From Cytidiella melzeri (taxonomy: Eukaryota; Basidiomycota; Agaricomycetes; Polyporales; Irpicaceae), in contig JABYQR010000233.1 of assembly GCA_022592445.1 (NCBI GenBank), positions 1 to 64,000 on the forward strand: DNA of 64,000 nt. The letters are read 5' to 3'. The number at the start of each line of letters is the position of its first letter. Position 1 is the stretch's first letter. This document shows, piece after piece, positions 10,801 to 21,875 of the stretch. A program made the position numbers and the translations under genes. The notes under the pieces are model-generated. The model was not told where the DNA came from. It did not search any database and saw nothing but the letters and a program-made list of their open reading frames with translations.

Positions 10801-12203
10801 GTTGGTGATAGAGGTCTTCTACCCGTCTACAGGGATTCAGCAGAATTGCCCCAATTGTCTAGTCAGAAGGATGCTAGGAAGTTTCTCCCCTTCTGGTGTT
10901 GTTGACTCGACGTTACCCGTCAGTGTGATATTCTTGAGATATCCAGACCGATGTGTTTGCCTTCATCACAGCTAAGATTGTATGTAGATGGATAGATCGT
11001 GCGAAGGAAAGCGGGGTCGGTCTGGGTATTGAATTCCTGAAAGTGCGGGTGGAGATCCGCAAAGAGTGAAGCTTTGATGACCCGGGGCGCTCCGGAGTTT
11101 GCTTTGTAGAAGTTGTCAATCGCTTCTTGACTATTCTCAAGGTTTTCAACCGGTTCCCAGCTATGGTGTCCGTCTGAATACCCTTCCCATTTGACTAGGA
11201 ATTGCAGTTTCTTCCATCGTCTGTGTAGCCTGCTGTCTAGCACCTTTTTGACGACGTACTGTTTTACTCCTTCTATGACAATAGGATCAGGAGGTGGAGG
11301 TACATCTTTGCCGTTGTTGTGCCAGGGACTTAGACGGTTGATCTGGAAAACAGGGTGGATTTGGAGATAGCTAGGCAGATCAAGTTTGTAATTGAGATCG
11401 CCAATTTGTTCAATGACCTTGTATGGGCCGAGTTGCCGAGGACCAAGTTTAGGGGTAGCCTGGTGGATCTGGATGTTCTGAACGTTCAGCCAGACCATGT
11501 CGCCCACCTGGAAGACGCATGGAGAACATTTCTCAGATTTGTAGAGTTGCTTCATCTTTTCTTTGCTTAGACGAAGAGCTGCTTTGGTCTCTTTGCGTAC
11601 TTGAGCCATATTGTCAAGGCGCTCATTGAGTGATGGGATATTGCTTTGCTTGCCAACCGGTATGGTGAAGTTGGGGCAATATCCGTAGATGACTTCAAAC
11701 GGTGTTTGTGACTTACCCGCATGTACTCGCGAGTTGAGTGCAAACTCAGCCGCGGGCAGATGATTGACCCAGTCATCTTGTTGTTGCTGACAGAATAGAC
11801 GAAGGTACTGTTCGATGTCCTGGTTTTTGCGTTTGACTTTGCCATTTCCTTGCGGATGATAGGCGGTCATAAAACCAGTCTCTATGCCTAGGCGGTGATA
11901 GAGTGCATGCATGAAGCGCGCTGCAAACTGGGGTCCTCGGTCAGAGAACACCTTCTTGGGAATGCCGTGAAGTTGGAATACTTCTTTGTAGTGTAGATCG
12001 GCAATCCCCTCAGCGTTAACCTTAGTGGTGGTAGGGATAATGTGCGTTTGATTGGAGTAATGGTCAACGTAGACTGCAATCGAATCAAATCCCTTAGAGG
12101 GTGGTAGCTGAGTGATGAGATCTCCTCCGACATGTTCTCAAGGTTCGGCCAGAGTTTCCTGAGGCTGTAGTACTGCTTTAGGGTGCGGAGCTGACTTATA
12201 GCG
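10801..12203 (-). pseudogene. gypsy remnant 3B: integrase and chromodomain
   Basis: A second fragment of the same family, same strand and tandem with 3A. An open stretch at 10920-11951 (343 codons) starts at the second integrase aspartate (FSDRGPQF), continues through the glutamate helix and the SH3-like tail, and ends in a chromodomain (FLVKWEGYSDGHHSWEP). The upstream part to about 12203 contains the first integrase aspartate region with breaks. RT and RNase H are missing. It is less decayed than 3A. Confidence 0.82.
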
Positions 12204-12211
12204 TTAACTGC

Positions 12212-13001
12212 TGTAACAGTAAGGTTACTACTCACCAGATAAGTTGTTAGACTTGAGGGGATAGAGTGAGATAGAGTGTGAAAGGTGTGGTGAGCAAAGC
12301 ACTGGGGAGTACTAAGTAGTCCTTTATCAACAGAGTGGATAAGACTGAGGGGATATGCCCTCAGGAGTGCCTCTATATATACATGAAGGGGAGGACCCCA
12401 GGTACTACCCTAAGACCCCTAATACCTACATCAGTAAGCAAAGAAATCTACCTTACTAAGCATGCCCTATGCCCTAGTGGTGCCACTTCAATAATCAACC
12501 AATAGCAATTGTCCCCATGACCTGACCCCATGACCCAGTTCCAAGGCTAGAATTGTTCTAGCTTGTTCTAAGACTAGGCTAGACTTTTCCAGAAGGTTCT
12601 AAGAACTATGACATCATAGCTCCAGCATGTTCCACAGGGTTCCAGAAGATTCTAGAAGATTCTAAAAGGTTCCACAAGGTTCCACAAGGTTCCACAAGAT
12701 TCTAGAAGGTTCCAGAAGATTCCAGAAGGTTCCAGAAGGTTCCAGAGAGTTATATCATGTGATACACGAATAAGAAAAGGAGTGCATCAGTCCATCAGAG
12801 ACAGAGGGTGCATCAGCGCATCAATGATGGAGTGCACATCAATTGATATTGCTGAAATAAGCACTGGAATAAGCGCTTGAATAAGTGCCAGATAGGCGCT
12901 GTTAAAGCGCCTAAATAGACGCTGGATAAGCACTGAAATATTCCCAATAATACCATTGCCTGGTTAGGCAAGTCTTGTAGAAACATTGAAAATCTGTGAC
13001 A
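12212..13001 (-). repeat. LTR family C, solo or orphan copy
   Basis: On the plus strand it starts TGTAACAG and ends CTGTGACA, so the termini are near-inverted; 790 bp. Its 3' end matches the fragment at 9582-9728. A tandem GGTTCCA/AAGGTTCCAC array lies within it (about 12620-12750). The flanking 5-mers (ACTGC and GTGAC) do not match, so no target duplication is visible; recombination or rearrangement is likely. Confidence 0.65.
12620..12750. repeat. tandem GGTTCCA(C/G)AA array inside LTR C
   Basis: About a dozen imperfect copies of a 10-11 bp unit (AGGTTCCACA, AGATTCCAGA, AGATTCTAGA). It lies in the U3-like part of the LTR. It may be a promoter repeat or simple slippage; no coding content. 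Confidence 0.75.
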
Positions 13002-13002
13002 G

Positions 13003-13555
13003 TGACTCAGCTAATGTAAGACCACATGGCTCAGCCCATAGCTAGGGTTTGATGTCATAGATACCGTTCACATGGACTCCTTTTGTTCTTTCCCTATTGT
13101 TCTCTTTATGGAAGAATGTTCTCACAGGCGTGGGAATGGAATACAATAGTTGGTCTTCTTTTAGATAGATTCTCTCACGAGTAGAGGTCTTGGCAAAGTC
13201 CAGACAATAGCTATTGTTCTCCTTTAGGTAGTTTTATTGTTCTTTGTTCACACGGCTTCTTGCAAAGCCTGCCCTTAACATGGTCTGTGCGCAGGTCCCT
13301 GAAGTCTATATAACATGCTGCATGTATGCTCCTAGCCCCCCATCTCGACCTCTTGGTCTTTACTGGGCTAGGTAAGCAAACCCCCTCTTGTACTACATAG
13401 CTGGTAGTCACAATCTAAGTTGGTCTATACTGGGCTAGATACTTGAACAAAGTCTGATAGCTGGTGAAAGCATTGTGCTTCACGCCTGCCACCACCTCCT
13501 CGTCAATATCCACTCCATGTCCCTGTTTGTCACGTCGAGCCCTGTCTCCATGTCA
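13003..13555 (+). repeat. LTR family A, 5'-truncated fragment
   Basis: Matches the last 550 bp or so of the LTR at 4320-5073, from the GTAAGACCACATGGCT region to the CTGTCTCCATGTCA end, including the duplicated TTACTGGGCTAG motif and the AGAACAAT blocks. The start is lost and the left side touches LTR C. Confidence 0.82.
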
Positions 13556-13701
13556 TGCACTGCTAGTATCTGGCCTCGGTGCCTGCTTGCCTGCTCATCA
13601 TTGACTTTGACCTTGTTGTCATTGGATCCACCCTCTTCCATATCTTATCTACTTCCCTCCCTTGTTAGAGTTATCAGCACAGCAGCAGTTGCTCCGCGAC
13701 A
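13556..13701 (+). repeat. LTR family B, 3' end fragment
   Basis: 146 bp matching the end of the LTR at 8784-9581: GCACTGC, GGCCTCGGTGCCTGCTTGCC and CAGCAGTTGCTCCGCGACA. It directly follows the family A fragment, giving a mosaic of three LTR families in about 1.5 kb. Confidence 0.75.
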
Positions 13702-14055
13702 ATCACCTCTCACCTGTGTCTAGGTGCAGCCTAGGACTCTTGGACCCACTCACAACATACTTTCACACATACCCTCCACCCCTACTTACGCATGTCATCG
13801 CCACTTGCAAGGTCTGGTGTGTTTGTGCCTGGTCCCTTTGTGTCCAGGAGGTGTGTCAGTGTCTCAACGGACTACCCCTGTAGCACCTCATGTGTATATA
13901 AAGCCATGTAGTAGCTACTCTACCCCTAATCCATCCTTCAATCCGAACTACCTCCTCACACTGCACTCTGCATCTACACCTGGATCTGCCTGCGCAAGGT
14001 TGTGGGGCCTGTGTCCAGGAGGACTCTGCTCTCGGAGTAGAGTTCAAGCCCAGTC
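13702..14055. other. non-coding stretch after the LTR mosaic
   Basis: No protein-like frame is convincing here. A TATA-like GTGTATATAAAGCC lies at about 13892, followed by a pyrimidine-rich stretch, which could be the promoter part of another LTR or of the lost NACHT gene whose tail follows. No partner repeat was seen in the window. Confidence 0.4.
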
Positions 14056-14319
14056 ATGCCAATTATCGCGCAGATGTTGGGTATAGGGGTGAACACGGTC
14101 AGGAGTACCTTGAGGTCGTTGCACTCGGTTTTACTCGTGCCGGAGGAGGCTGACGGGGTTGTGAGGGTGCATCATCGGGCGTTCCTGCAATTTGTGGCGG
14201 ATGAAAAGCGGTGTACGGATGAGAGATTTTGTGTTTGGCGCGCAGGAGGTGGAGAGGAGTTGAGGGCGGGTAAAGGCGAGAGTAGGGGGCCGGTGAAGGC
14301 GAGAGTAGGGGGAGTGTGA
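14056..14319 (+). pseudogene. remnant of the C-terminus of a NACHT gene
   Basis: 87 codons whose first two thirds match the extreme C-termini of the NACHT proteins at 31551-33708 and 34280-36365: a helical segment, LHSVLLVPEE, VRVHHRAFLQFVADEKRCT and a broken equivalent of HVSAEEV. The frame is lost after RFCV, where a shift replaces the AEEV motif. The NTPase core and N-terminus are absent. This is a 3' stub left by deletion or unequal exchange, not a gene. Confidence 0.75.
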
Positions 14320-14632
14320 AAGTAAGTGAGTGATGGATGGAAAATTGGTGAAGTTTCTTGTTTCATCTCAGACGTGATGCTGTGTGTACTATTAGAATTC
14401 TGACCGGGGGCACTGGTCCCTCGACTTACATATGCCATGTTCATTTCGTCTTCGAAATAATCTGTTGTAAATTAGTTGTACCAATGTAGAACCAACGTCT
14501 TGCTCTATATGAATTCGGCTGTAGGGTACTCAACATTGGTAGAAACCCGTTCGCGCAGGTTACTGAGAGAAACACGAAGGTTCGGCTACTGACTGCGGGT
14601 CAAAATCCTGGCCTTTCGAAGAAGCTTCTCGG

Positions 14633-16531
14633 TCACGACTCACCCACGTCTGTATCCTCGTCTGGATCGACGTTCTTGGGAATATCGTAGAAAAGTTGAT
14701 ACCATTCTTGGACCAACTCGCCGTCCTCTGGTTTCATTGTGAGCTTGAGATTATTCGTGGCAGAAGGAGTGACCGCAATGTAGCGAATAGAGGCTCGTGC
14801 ATCAATTCTCTTAAGCCACTTGAGCCCATCAGGCTTTACATCGTGTTCGTTGGCTAATGGCATCATCTGAAAGACAGTGAAACGATTGATGCTCTGATCG
14901 CTCTCGTGGAAGAAGGCGTCGAACGTAGCCTGGTTGCTCCCTGCCGGAACATAGTAGCAGGACGGCTCAGCGTTCGTGACTTCCCGCTCGCTGTTGTACC
15001 ATATCCGCCGCAGAACACCATGGCGCACTGTTTTTGCTGGACCGCTGCTGTCATCGCGGGCGACATAAAGCTCGGCGTTTTTCAATATCGAGACCATCGG
15101 GTAAAGTGTCAATTCGTCGCCACTTTGCAACAAGTCGCGAGCACGGTGTTGATAGATCAAACCTGCAATGGGATTGGCATAGAAGAGTCTGTTCATGGCG
15201 GCATATAGCCGATTGCTTTTGGCCGTATCGTTGGAGGTCAGAAGACTGTACACCTCTCGGAATAGGTGATGTGTAGCAAACGTGAGGGATGGCCTCCTGA
15301 AAGGGTTGTGTGGGTCAGGCACGACGGTAAGTATCGCCTCATATCTATGGTCTTCGATGAAGCAGCCAAGCTGTCTTAATTCATCTTCAAAGTGTTTGAG
15401 GTTCATGCCTTGCAGAGCCTGCTCGACGCGACTCTTCTCCCAAAGGAATTCGCAATCCAAGGTGCCCAACCCGCCGATCCGCCGCACGTTGTGACCGTAC
15501 AGTTCAGCATACCGCACGATGGTGGATTCAGGAACGGGCTTCTGACGAGCAACCTGACTGCACTGGGTTCAGTAGAGCAAGAAGTGAACGAGTGCTGAGA
15601 TCTGCGACGCACGCGCATATTAGCTCGGCCGTACTCCACGGCTCCATGTAGTACTCGGAAGGCCACAGATACTCGCTCAACCATTTGAATCGGTCGCGTC
15701 GGGGCGACGCCGTGTAAAGAATGAATTGACTTCTGTTGTTGGTACGGGCGTATGAAACGAGGTTGCCCTGGTTGGAGTCGATAAGCCACCAAATCCAGGT
15801 TTCAGTGCAAGGAGTGACATCGAGAAGCTGGTCGTCTTTGTATTCGTCCACGCCTTTCTCGTGAAAGTAGTAACACACGTCCGAGTAGGGTTGAAAGATG
15901 GTCGGAAGTTTCGCGGAGAGTCGAAGCATGAGGACAAAATACAACCAGAGTGTTTTGCCTAACAGTATTCAGCGTGATACATAACTTTTGATGTCAGTAA
16001 AGTCCTCACCGATTCCTGACTGACCGGATACCGAAACGACCGGGGCAGAAGTTTTCAACGGCGCATTTGGCACTAGTTCCTTGTCCTCAAATGGATTGTT
16101 GAGAATAGCTGGATTGCTCAATCAGCCTGTCAAGATCCAGTCGTGAAGAGTGCGTACATACGTCCGGGACCAAGAGACAGCTCATTGTTCTTGTCGTTCC
16201 GCCAGCATTTTGCCAGGATGTGGCCCAACGCACGAAGGTAAGCATCGCGAATGATGATGCCCCGGTTGCAATGTAGCTCATGTTCAATAAACAAGACGGT
16301 CTTGGGGGCTGACACATCTGGCCGCTCTCCGTCTCTAGGAATATTCCTGATGGTAATGAACTCGGACAGCGGCTTGCCCCAAAACTTGTCGCGAAATTCA
16401 TACATGACCCCGGTGTTTTTGACACGAGCTGAATACAAAAAAACGAGAAGAGTGAGTACGTGAGATGGTATGTGGCACAGCTACGCACTCGAGTTGCCAG
16501 CAAGTCGCTCCCAGGATGTTGACGTGCTCAT
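14633..16531 (-). CDS. P-loop NTPase of the Crinkler/RHS-like class, header-less paralogue (A)
   Basis: Five-exon model: 16489-16531, 16162-16428, 16010-16108, 15609-15958 and 14633-15562, giving 562 aa with all phases closed. One donor is non-standard (GTCGCA at 15608). The P-loop GQSGIGKT (residues about 132-139) is split by an intron exactly as in paralogue B (17879-20093). A Walker B-like WWLID, the sensor segment YTASPRRDRF and EPWSTAELICAC follow, then a C-terminal domain ending in EWYQLFYDI. The protein starts with a 14-residue leader (MSTSTSWERLAGNS) in place of the Crinkler-like header of B. Family assignment is by motif and layout, so moderate. Such NTPases are known as nucleus-directed effector-like proteins; no activity can be inferred here. 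Confidence 0.72.
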
Positions 16532-17329
16532 CGTGTGTTAGCCAGCAAGCTTCCTTGATAGTAGTTAGGGATTAAACCCCTAATGCCTTTGGCCGGTCAC
16601 GAAGGACTGGTCCGGCAAAGTACCCCACCGCCGAGCGTCGAACCGTCCCTCACGTTTACCAGTGCTTTCTGTGGTTATCGTATCTTACAGGTTTGAGCGT
16701 AAGTTGTCTGATCCAAAGAGTGCTGAGCTAGTGGCCTAACAATCAGCAAGAGATTGTCATGTTCTTGTGAATACCAGTAAAACAACATCCCTACAAGAAG
16801 TGGGTAATTTCGGTACAACCTCGCGCTACCATTTCATCCCAGTGTACTGAGCCTCGCCCAGCAGGAATGCAAGTTTAGACGACGACAGGCTCTCGAGTTT
16901 TGTTGTCGCCGTGGCGGTATTCGACAAGGGCGACTCTGTGTTTGGAGGTCGCGATCAAACATACACGGTTGTCCAAACATAGAAGTCGAGTCGGATGGGA
17001 CGGCGCCTCTGCCTTCCACGTTCTTGAACTTCCACCATTCCACCCAGGGTACCACTCCAAGCGTCCGCATTGAAAGGACTCAGCTCACCAGGAGGAGTGA
17101 CAGAAACGACGCTCGGAGCGATATTTTTCGAGCCACGAGTGTCAATTTCTACCAGCACAATGAGCAAAAGACGAGCAGACACTGGCAGGAACGACATCGT
17201 CTTCATGCTCCGGACGGCCAGGATGTGGTGGAGACACTGGCATCAGAGACGGTGATGTACCTTGAGGACTGGGACATTGGCATGATGTTGGCTTCTCCCC
17301 GAGCCATGAAAGAGTTGCTTCTCCCTCCT
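16532..17329. other. intergenic stretch between the two NTPase paralogues
   Basis: About 800 bp. Short minus-strand frames at 16834-17206 include a hydrophobic, signal-like start (MKTMSFLPVSARLLLIVLVE) but no consistent splice model. I see no supported gene, and no trace of a Crinkler header upstream of paralogue A. Confidence 0.4.
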
Positions 17330-17440
17330 ACCGATTGGTCATGCAGTTCACGGACGGAAATTATTTATGTCTGTGCGGAGGAGGTCGAGAGGCTGAGGAG
17401 TTGGTGGCGCTTGACTGAGAGGGGAGAGGTGCAGAAGTAG
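17330..17440 (+). pseudogene. possible second NACHT C-terminal stub
   Basis: The end of a plus-strand frame reads YVCAEEVERLR ... RGEVQK, resembling the tail HVSAEEVARTRR ... ARGEASMQ of the NACHT protein at 34280-36365, and stops at the corresponding point. The upstream sequence has no recognisable NACHT core. The match is short, so the call is tentative. Confidence 0.4.
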
Positions 17441-17878
17441 GTGAATGTTGGCTGGTCGGAGAGTTAGATGTGTATTAATATATTGTGTACTGTAAAGTAT
17501 GGAATTACCGGGAGCACTATGGTCCCAGTTGTACGGCTTTACTGTATCATGCCATATTCTCTTTTGAACCTCGCAATCAATACCATTGTTGATACTGTAG
17601 TAAACGTGGTGGTGTCAAAAAATACCTCGCTGCTGATTCAGGATCTATCATAGAAAGAGATCGCATAGCAATTTTAGCGAAAGTCAAAGGCATATAAATA
17701 CACAACAGTCATTTGATGAGGATACACGAGTAAGATTTGCACGGGAAAATCAACATATACATCGGTGCGTGCACCAAAAGTCCATCATCCAAAAAATTTC
17801 GATTTCTCTCGGTTATCCACGTCTATCGGGAGGTACCCTCGCCCGAGTCATCAACCGGTCGACCAACATCCCAAACCG
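17441..17878. other. intergenic, no gene seen
   Basis: AT-richer 3' flank of paralogue B. It contains the end of the stub on the left and no open frame with protein-like composition. Confidence 0.5.
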
Positions 17879-20093
17879 TCAAACACGTCCGATATCATAG
17901 AAAAGCTGGTACCACTCTTGAACCAAGTCGCCGTGCTCCAACCCCACCTCGAGGCTCAACTTCGTGGTTGACGGAGTGACAACAACGTAACGTATACAAG
18001 CACGGGCATCAATTTGTTTCAGCCATTGAAGCCCGTGAGGCTCGACGTCGTGCTCGTCGACCAATGTCATCTGAAAGACAGTGAAACGACTCGGATTGGT
18101 GTTCTTCCCAGCAAACTCCACGTCACGCTCGTAGAAGAACGCGTCGAACGATGCCTTGTTGCTCCCTCCAGGAACATAGTAGCAGGAAGGTTCAGCGTGC
18201 GTAACCTCCCGCTTGCTGTACAAGGGCCGCTGCTGAAGACCACGACGCACTAGTATCCCTCCTAAGCCTCTGCTTTCATCGCGGGAAATATGAAGTTTGG
18301 TGATCTTTGATACTGAGACCATCGGGTAGAGAGTCCATTCGTCGCTACCTTGCAAGAACTCGCGAGCACGACGTTCATAAACCAGGCCTGCGATGGGCTT
18401 CGTAAACGGGACTGTACTCATAGCGGCATATAGCCGATTGCTCTTGTCCGTATCCCCAGCGATGATACTATCATAGACGTCGCGGAACAGGCGATGTGTA
18501 GCGAACGTGAGGCATGGGTTCTTGAAAGGGTCGTTGTCATCGGGCACGACGGTAAGTATCTCCTCATAGCCATTGTCTTCGATGAACCAGCCAAGGTGTC
18601 TTACCGCATATACAAAGCCTTCGAGGTTCATCCCCCCTAGAGCCGCCTGGCCAAGCCAATCCTTCTCCTCCCAACCAGAGTCGGAAATACTCAATCCGGA
18701 TATTTTCCGCACGTCGTGACCGTAGAGTTCAGCGTACCGCATGATGGTGGATTCAGGAAGGGGCCTTTCGCGAGCAATCTGACTGAGCTGGTATTCAATA
18801 GCAAAAAAAAAAACTAAACGAACGTCACAGTTTACGCACGCGCATATGAGCTCTGCAGCACTCCACGGCTCCATGTAGTACATGAAAGGCGACAAAACCT
18901 TGTTCATCCATGTAAATCGGTCACGTCTGGGCGACGCCGTGTGAAGGATAAACCGACCACTGTTGAGGACATGGACGGACGGGACGAAGTTATTCTGCGT
19001 CGAGTCAATAAGCCACCAAGTGCATTTTTCAGTCCGAGGAACGACATCGAGCAGCTCGTTGTCCTTTAATTCGTCGAAGCCGCCCCTGTGAAAATAGTGA
19101 TACTCGCCCGAATAGGGCTGGAAGATGGTCGGCAGTTTGGCGGCGAGTCGAAGCATAAGAACAAAATACAACCACAGTGTTTTGCCTAACAGTTATTCAG
19201 CGTGATAACATCACTGTCATGACAGCAAAAGTGCTTACCGATTCCTGGATGGCCAGACACGGAAACACTCGAGACAACAGTTGTCAACGGCGCCTTGGGC
19301 ACTATCTCCTCGTCCTCAAATGGGTTGTTTAAAGTAGCTTAGAATCGCTCAATCAGCCACCTTGACTCAGTCACGGAGAGTGAGAACATACGTCCAGCAC
19401 CGAGAGACAGCTCATTGTTTTTGTCGTTTCGCCAGCATTTGGCCAGGATGTGGCCCAAGGCACGAAGGTAAGTATCGCGAATGATCATACCCCGGTTGCC
19501 ATGTAACTCATGTTCGATGAACAAGACGGTCTCGGGCGCTGACACGTCTGGCCTCTCTCCGTCTCTAGGAACATTGACGACGGTGATGAACTCTGACAAC
19601 GGCTCGCCCCAGAACTTGTCGCATAATTGATGCATCTGTCCGCGTTCTTTGATGTGAGCTATTCACCAAGAGACAAAATGAGAACATTTAGACAGTGCAA
19701 TGGTACAGGTACGCACCCGGGATAACGAACACATTGACTTGCAGGGTTTGACTGGCAAACTCTCGAAAGTGTTTACCAACAGTCTCGTAAGGCTGCAACC
19801 TCGTAAACATGTTATCGTAATTCGCCCGTCGCGCACGCTTGTGCAGAGTGTCAGGCGACACAAGAGAGATGCCGGGGCACTGGGGAGTCCTGACGTTAGT
19901 GTGAGTAACGGCAGAGACACCGTTGCGCCTCTCCGACCTTGTACAGTCTGCACTCGACTGGGTCTAAGTCTGTGTAATTTCTGCGTATGGCTTCGGCCAC
20001 ATCCTGAAATGAGTTTTCCGAACACACTTTTACAGAGCTCAACTCATGAGAAGTGTAGGGAGCGAGAACCCAGAGTTCCATGTCGGTGGACAT
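17879..20093 (-). CDS. Crinkler-type protein: ubiquitin-like header plus P-loop NTPase (B)
   Basis: Six-exon model: 19938-20093, 19717-19879, 19392-19658, 19239-19337, 18836-19185 and 17879-18787, giving 647 aa with all phases consistent. Residues 1 to about 105 look like a Crinkler (CRN) header: an ELWVLAPYT strand, a helix QDVAEAIRR, then LDPVECRLYKC and a helical LHKRARRANYDNMFTRLQ. A linker domain (FWGEPLSEFI ... VLFIEHELHGNRG) follows. Next comes the NTPase: P-loop GHPGIGKT (about 224-231), Walker B WWLID (about 285-289), and sensor LHTASPRRDRF (about 309-319). The C-terminal part ends EWYQLFYDIGRV. Exon lengths 267, 99 and 350 are identical to those in paralogue A. CRN proteins are known from oomycetes and chytrids, with copies in some basidiomycetes. 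Cellular role here unknown. Confidence 0.75.
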
Positions 20094-20413
20094 GCATGTA
20101 AGGAACGAAGAGGGACTGGCTAGTAAGCGCCGCAAACTGTTGCATGTCTCCTGAGTCGTCTTCGACTTGTCCCCCAGCCGCCGTTCTGTACGCCGAAATA
20201 TAGTCCTCTCGTGGAATACCCCAACTTAGTAATGGAGCATGCGAGCCATGTTCGTGTAACGACGGTGCACTTCATGCGTCGTCTATTGCTCCGATTGCTT
20301 GTTGCACGATTACTAGTAGCGACGAAAGTAGCCCATTGTCCTAAGGAGATACTTGTTGACGAGGGATGAGAGGTTCAAAGATCAACGAGACATAGTACTC
20401 CCCCCATATTAAG
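20094..20413. other. intergenic between CRN-like gene and nse3
   Basis: About 320 bp. It is the upstream region of the CRN-like gene (20093) and the 3' flank of nse3 (20414), both on the minus strand. The stretch just above the start codon resembles the sequence above the decayed header at 62.4 kb, so the duplicated unit includes some promoter. No clear TATA. Confidence 0.45.
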
Positions 20414-21875
20414 CTAGGTATGCACCACAGCCACGTCCACGAGATCCCCACCACTCGCACGCTCGACGCCCTTCATCATCGTTTCAAGCTTCTTCTTCCG
20501 CCTCGCCTCATTGACAGCCCTCGCCTCGCCGTCGTCGTCTTCTTCGCCCATCATCGAGCTATCAACCATAAACTCCGCCACAAACCTGGCCATATCTGCC
20601 TCACCGATTTCTGCCATCGCTCGCGGACCCCACTTCCACTCCCACGTATCACCTTCGTCTTCTCCGCCTGCGCCGCGCTGCGTGCCCGCTGGAGCACGCC
20701 CGCGCTTTTTGTCTGCGCCGACCTTGGCTTGTCCTACACGATGTCGTTCAAGGTAGCCCTGACGCGCGCATTGCGCCAGGTAAGCATCAATTGTCGACTG
20801 GGCAGTGGAACGACTGTTGAGTGGGACGTCAGCGGAGAGAGGGATACGCAGACGCTTGAGTATCCTCCGCAGGTCACCTAGCGCGGTGATCGTCAGCCTT
20901 CTCAAGGGTTGATGTGCTATGTCTGGTTTACACACCGTCACCAAGGGCTCTTCCATGTACGAGTACAAGGGCCAGAACGACGTAAAGTATACCGATTGCG
21001 CTAAGCTGATCTGAATCTTGCCAGGCCAGAATGGCTCCCGTGTTGGTCGATTGTACTCCTGCGTCATCATTATCATTGTCTGCACCGTTGTCTGGGCCAC
21101 CCACGAGCGGCGCTTGCTCTACCGCTTTAATGTCGTCGTCGGGGAGGACTGCGAGAGATATAAGTTGGGGATCGAGCACAGTGCGCAATATCCACGTTTT
21201 GGTACCAGTGGGTGCAGCTGTCATATACAGATAATAAGGAACATCAATCATCGGTGCAAGGTAGGAGCCATACCCTTCTTCTTCATGCCTACGGCGTCCG
21301 TGTTCTGTTTCTGCTTCTTCTTTGGGTCTTTTTCTGTTTTCTCTTCAACCACTTGTGAGCGATGAAGTTCTACGAGTTCCATGCCAAATGTTTTGCGAAG
21401 CGTCGCTTGTGCGAGCATGAGGATATCAGCGAACCTCCGGCTCTTGGAACCAAGGACTAGATGCGTGGTAAGACAATACCATTAGCTTAGAAATGACACA
21501 ATCATACCTTTCTTTGATATATCGTCTCGTCTCAAAGGCATTCTGCGCTGTTCGTTGAACAACGCGAGACGAACGAGCGCGTATGCTCGCCGGTGAAGAT
21601 CCTGCAGCATAGACAGTGAGCCATGATCGCGTCTTTCATTGCAGAGGACGAACCTCTGCTTCGTCCCCGTCACCATCGCTATCTCCGTCTACATCCATGC
21701 CGTTTTCCTCTTCGTCATCTTCATCCCCTTCCTCCTCCTCCTCCCCGTTTTCTTCCTCCTCGTCTCGACCTCTTCGGCGCGCACGTTGCTGTGTGCCGCG
21801 AGGGGCACGCTGGGACTGCGAAGACTGAGGCTGGGACTGTGATGCGCGTTGTGTACGCGTCGTGGAACGTGCCAT
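20414..21875 (-). CDS. nse3: Nse3 / MAGE-domain subunit of the SMC5/6 complex
   Basis: Five-exon model: 21654-21875, 21508-21601, 21274-21456, 20936-21217 and 20414-20877, giving 414 aa. An acidic, low-complexity N-terminus (Glu/Asp runs) precedes a MAGE homology domain. Its first winged helix is DLHRRAYALVRLALFNEQRR then LRRDDISKK. The second contains LSAIGILYVVLALVLVHGRA, followed by a QGYLERHRVG strand and WKWGPRAMAEIGE, a MAGE hallmark. In the SMC5/6 complex Nse3 pairs with Nse1 and the kleisin Nse4 and binds DNA, acting in the nucleus in repair and chromosome stability. Non-animal genomes usually carry a single MAGE gene, so Nse3 is the natural call. Introns are 48-60 nt. Confidence 0.85.

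Noticed and set aside
12212..13001. Intact solo LTR with target duplication
   Set aside because: Flanking 5-mers differ (ACTGC versus GTGAC), so a simple solo LTR from one insertion is not supported.
16834..17206. Small secreted protein on the minus strand (signal-like start)
   Set aside because: The plausible segments lie in three frames and no splice sites join them in phase.
21639..21842. Plus-strand hydrophobic ORF inside nse3
   Set aside because: Antisense translation of the Glu/Asp-rich N-terminus of Nse3; composition artefact.
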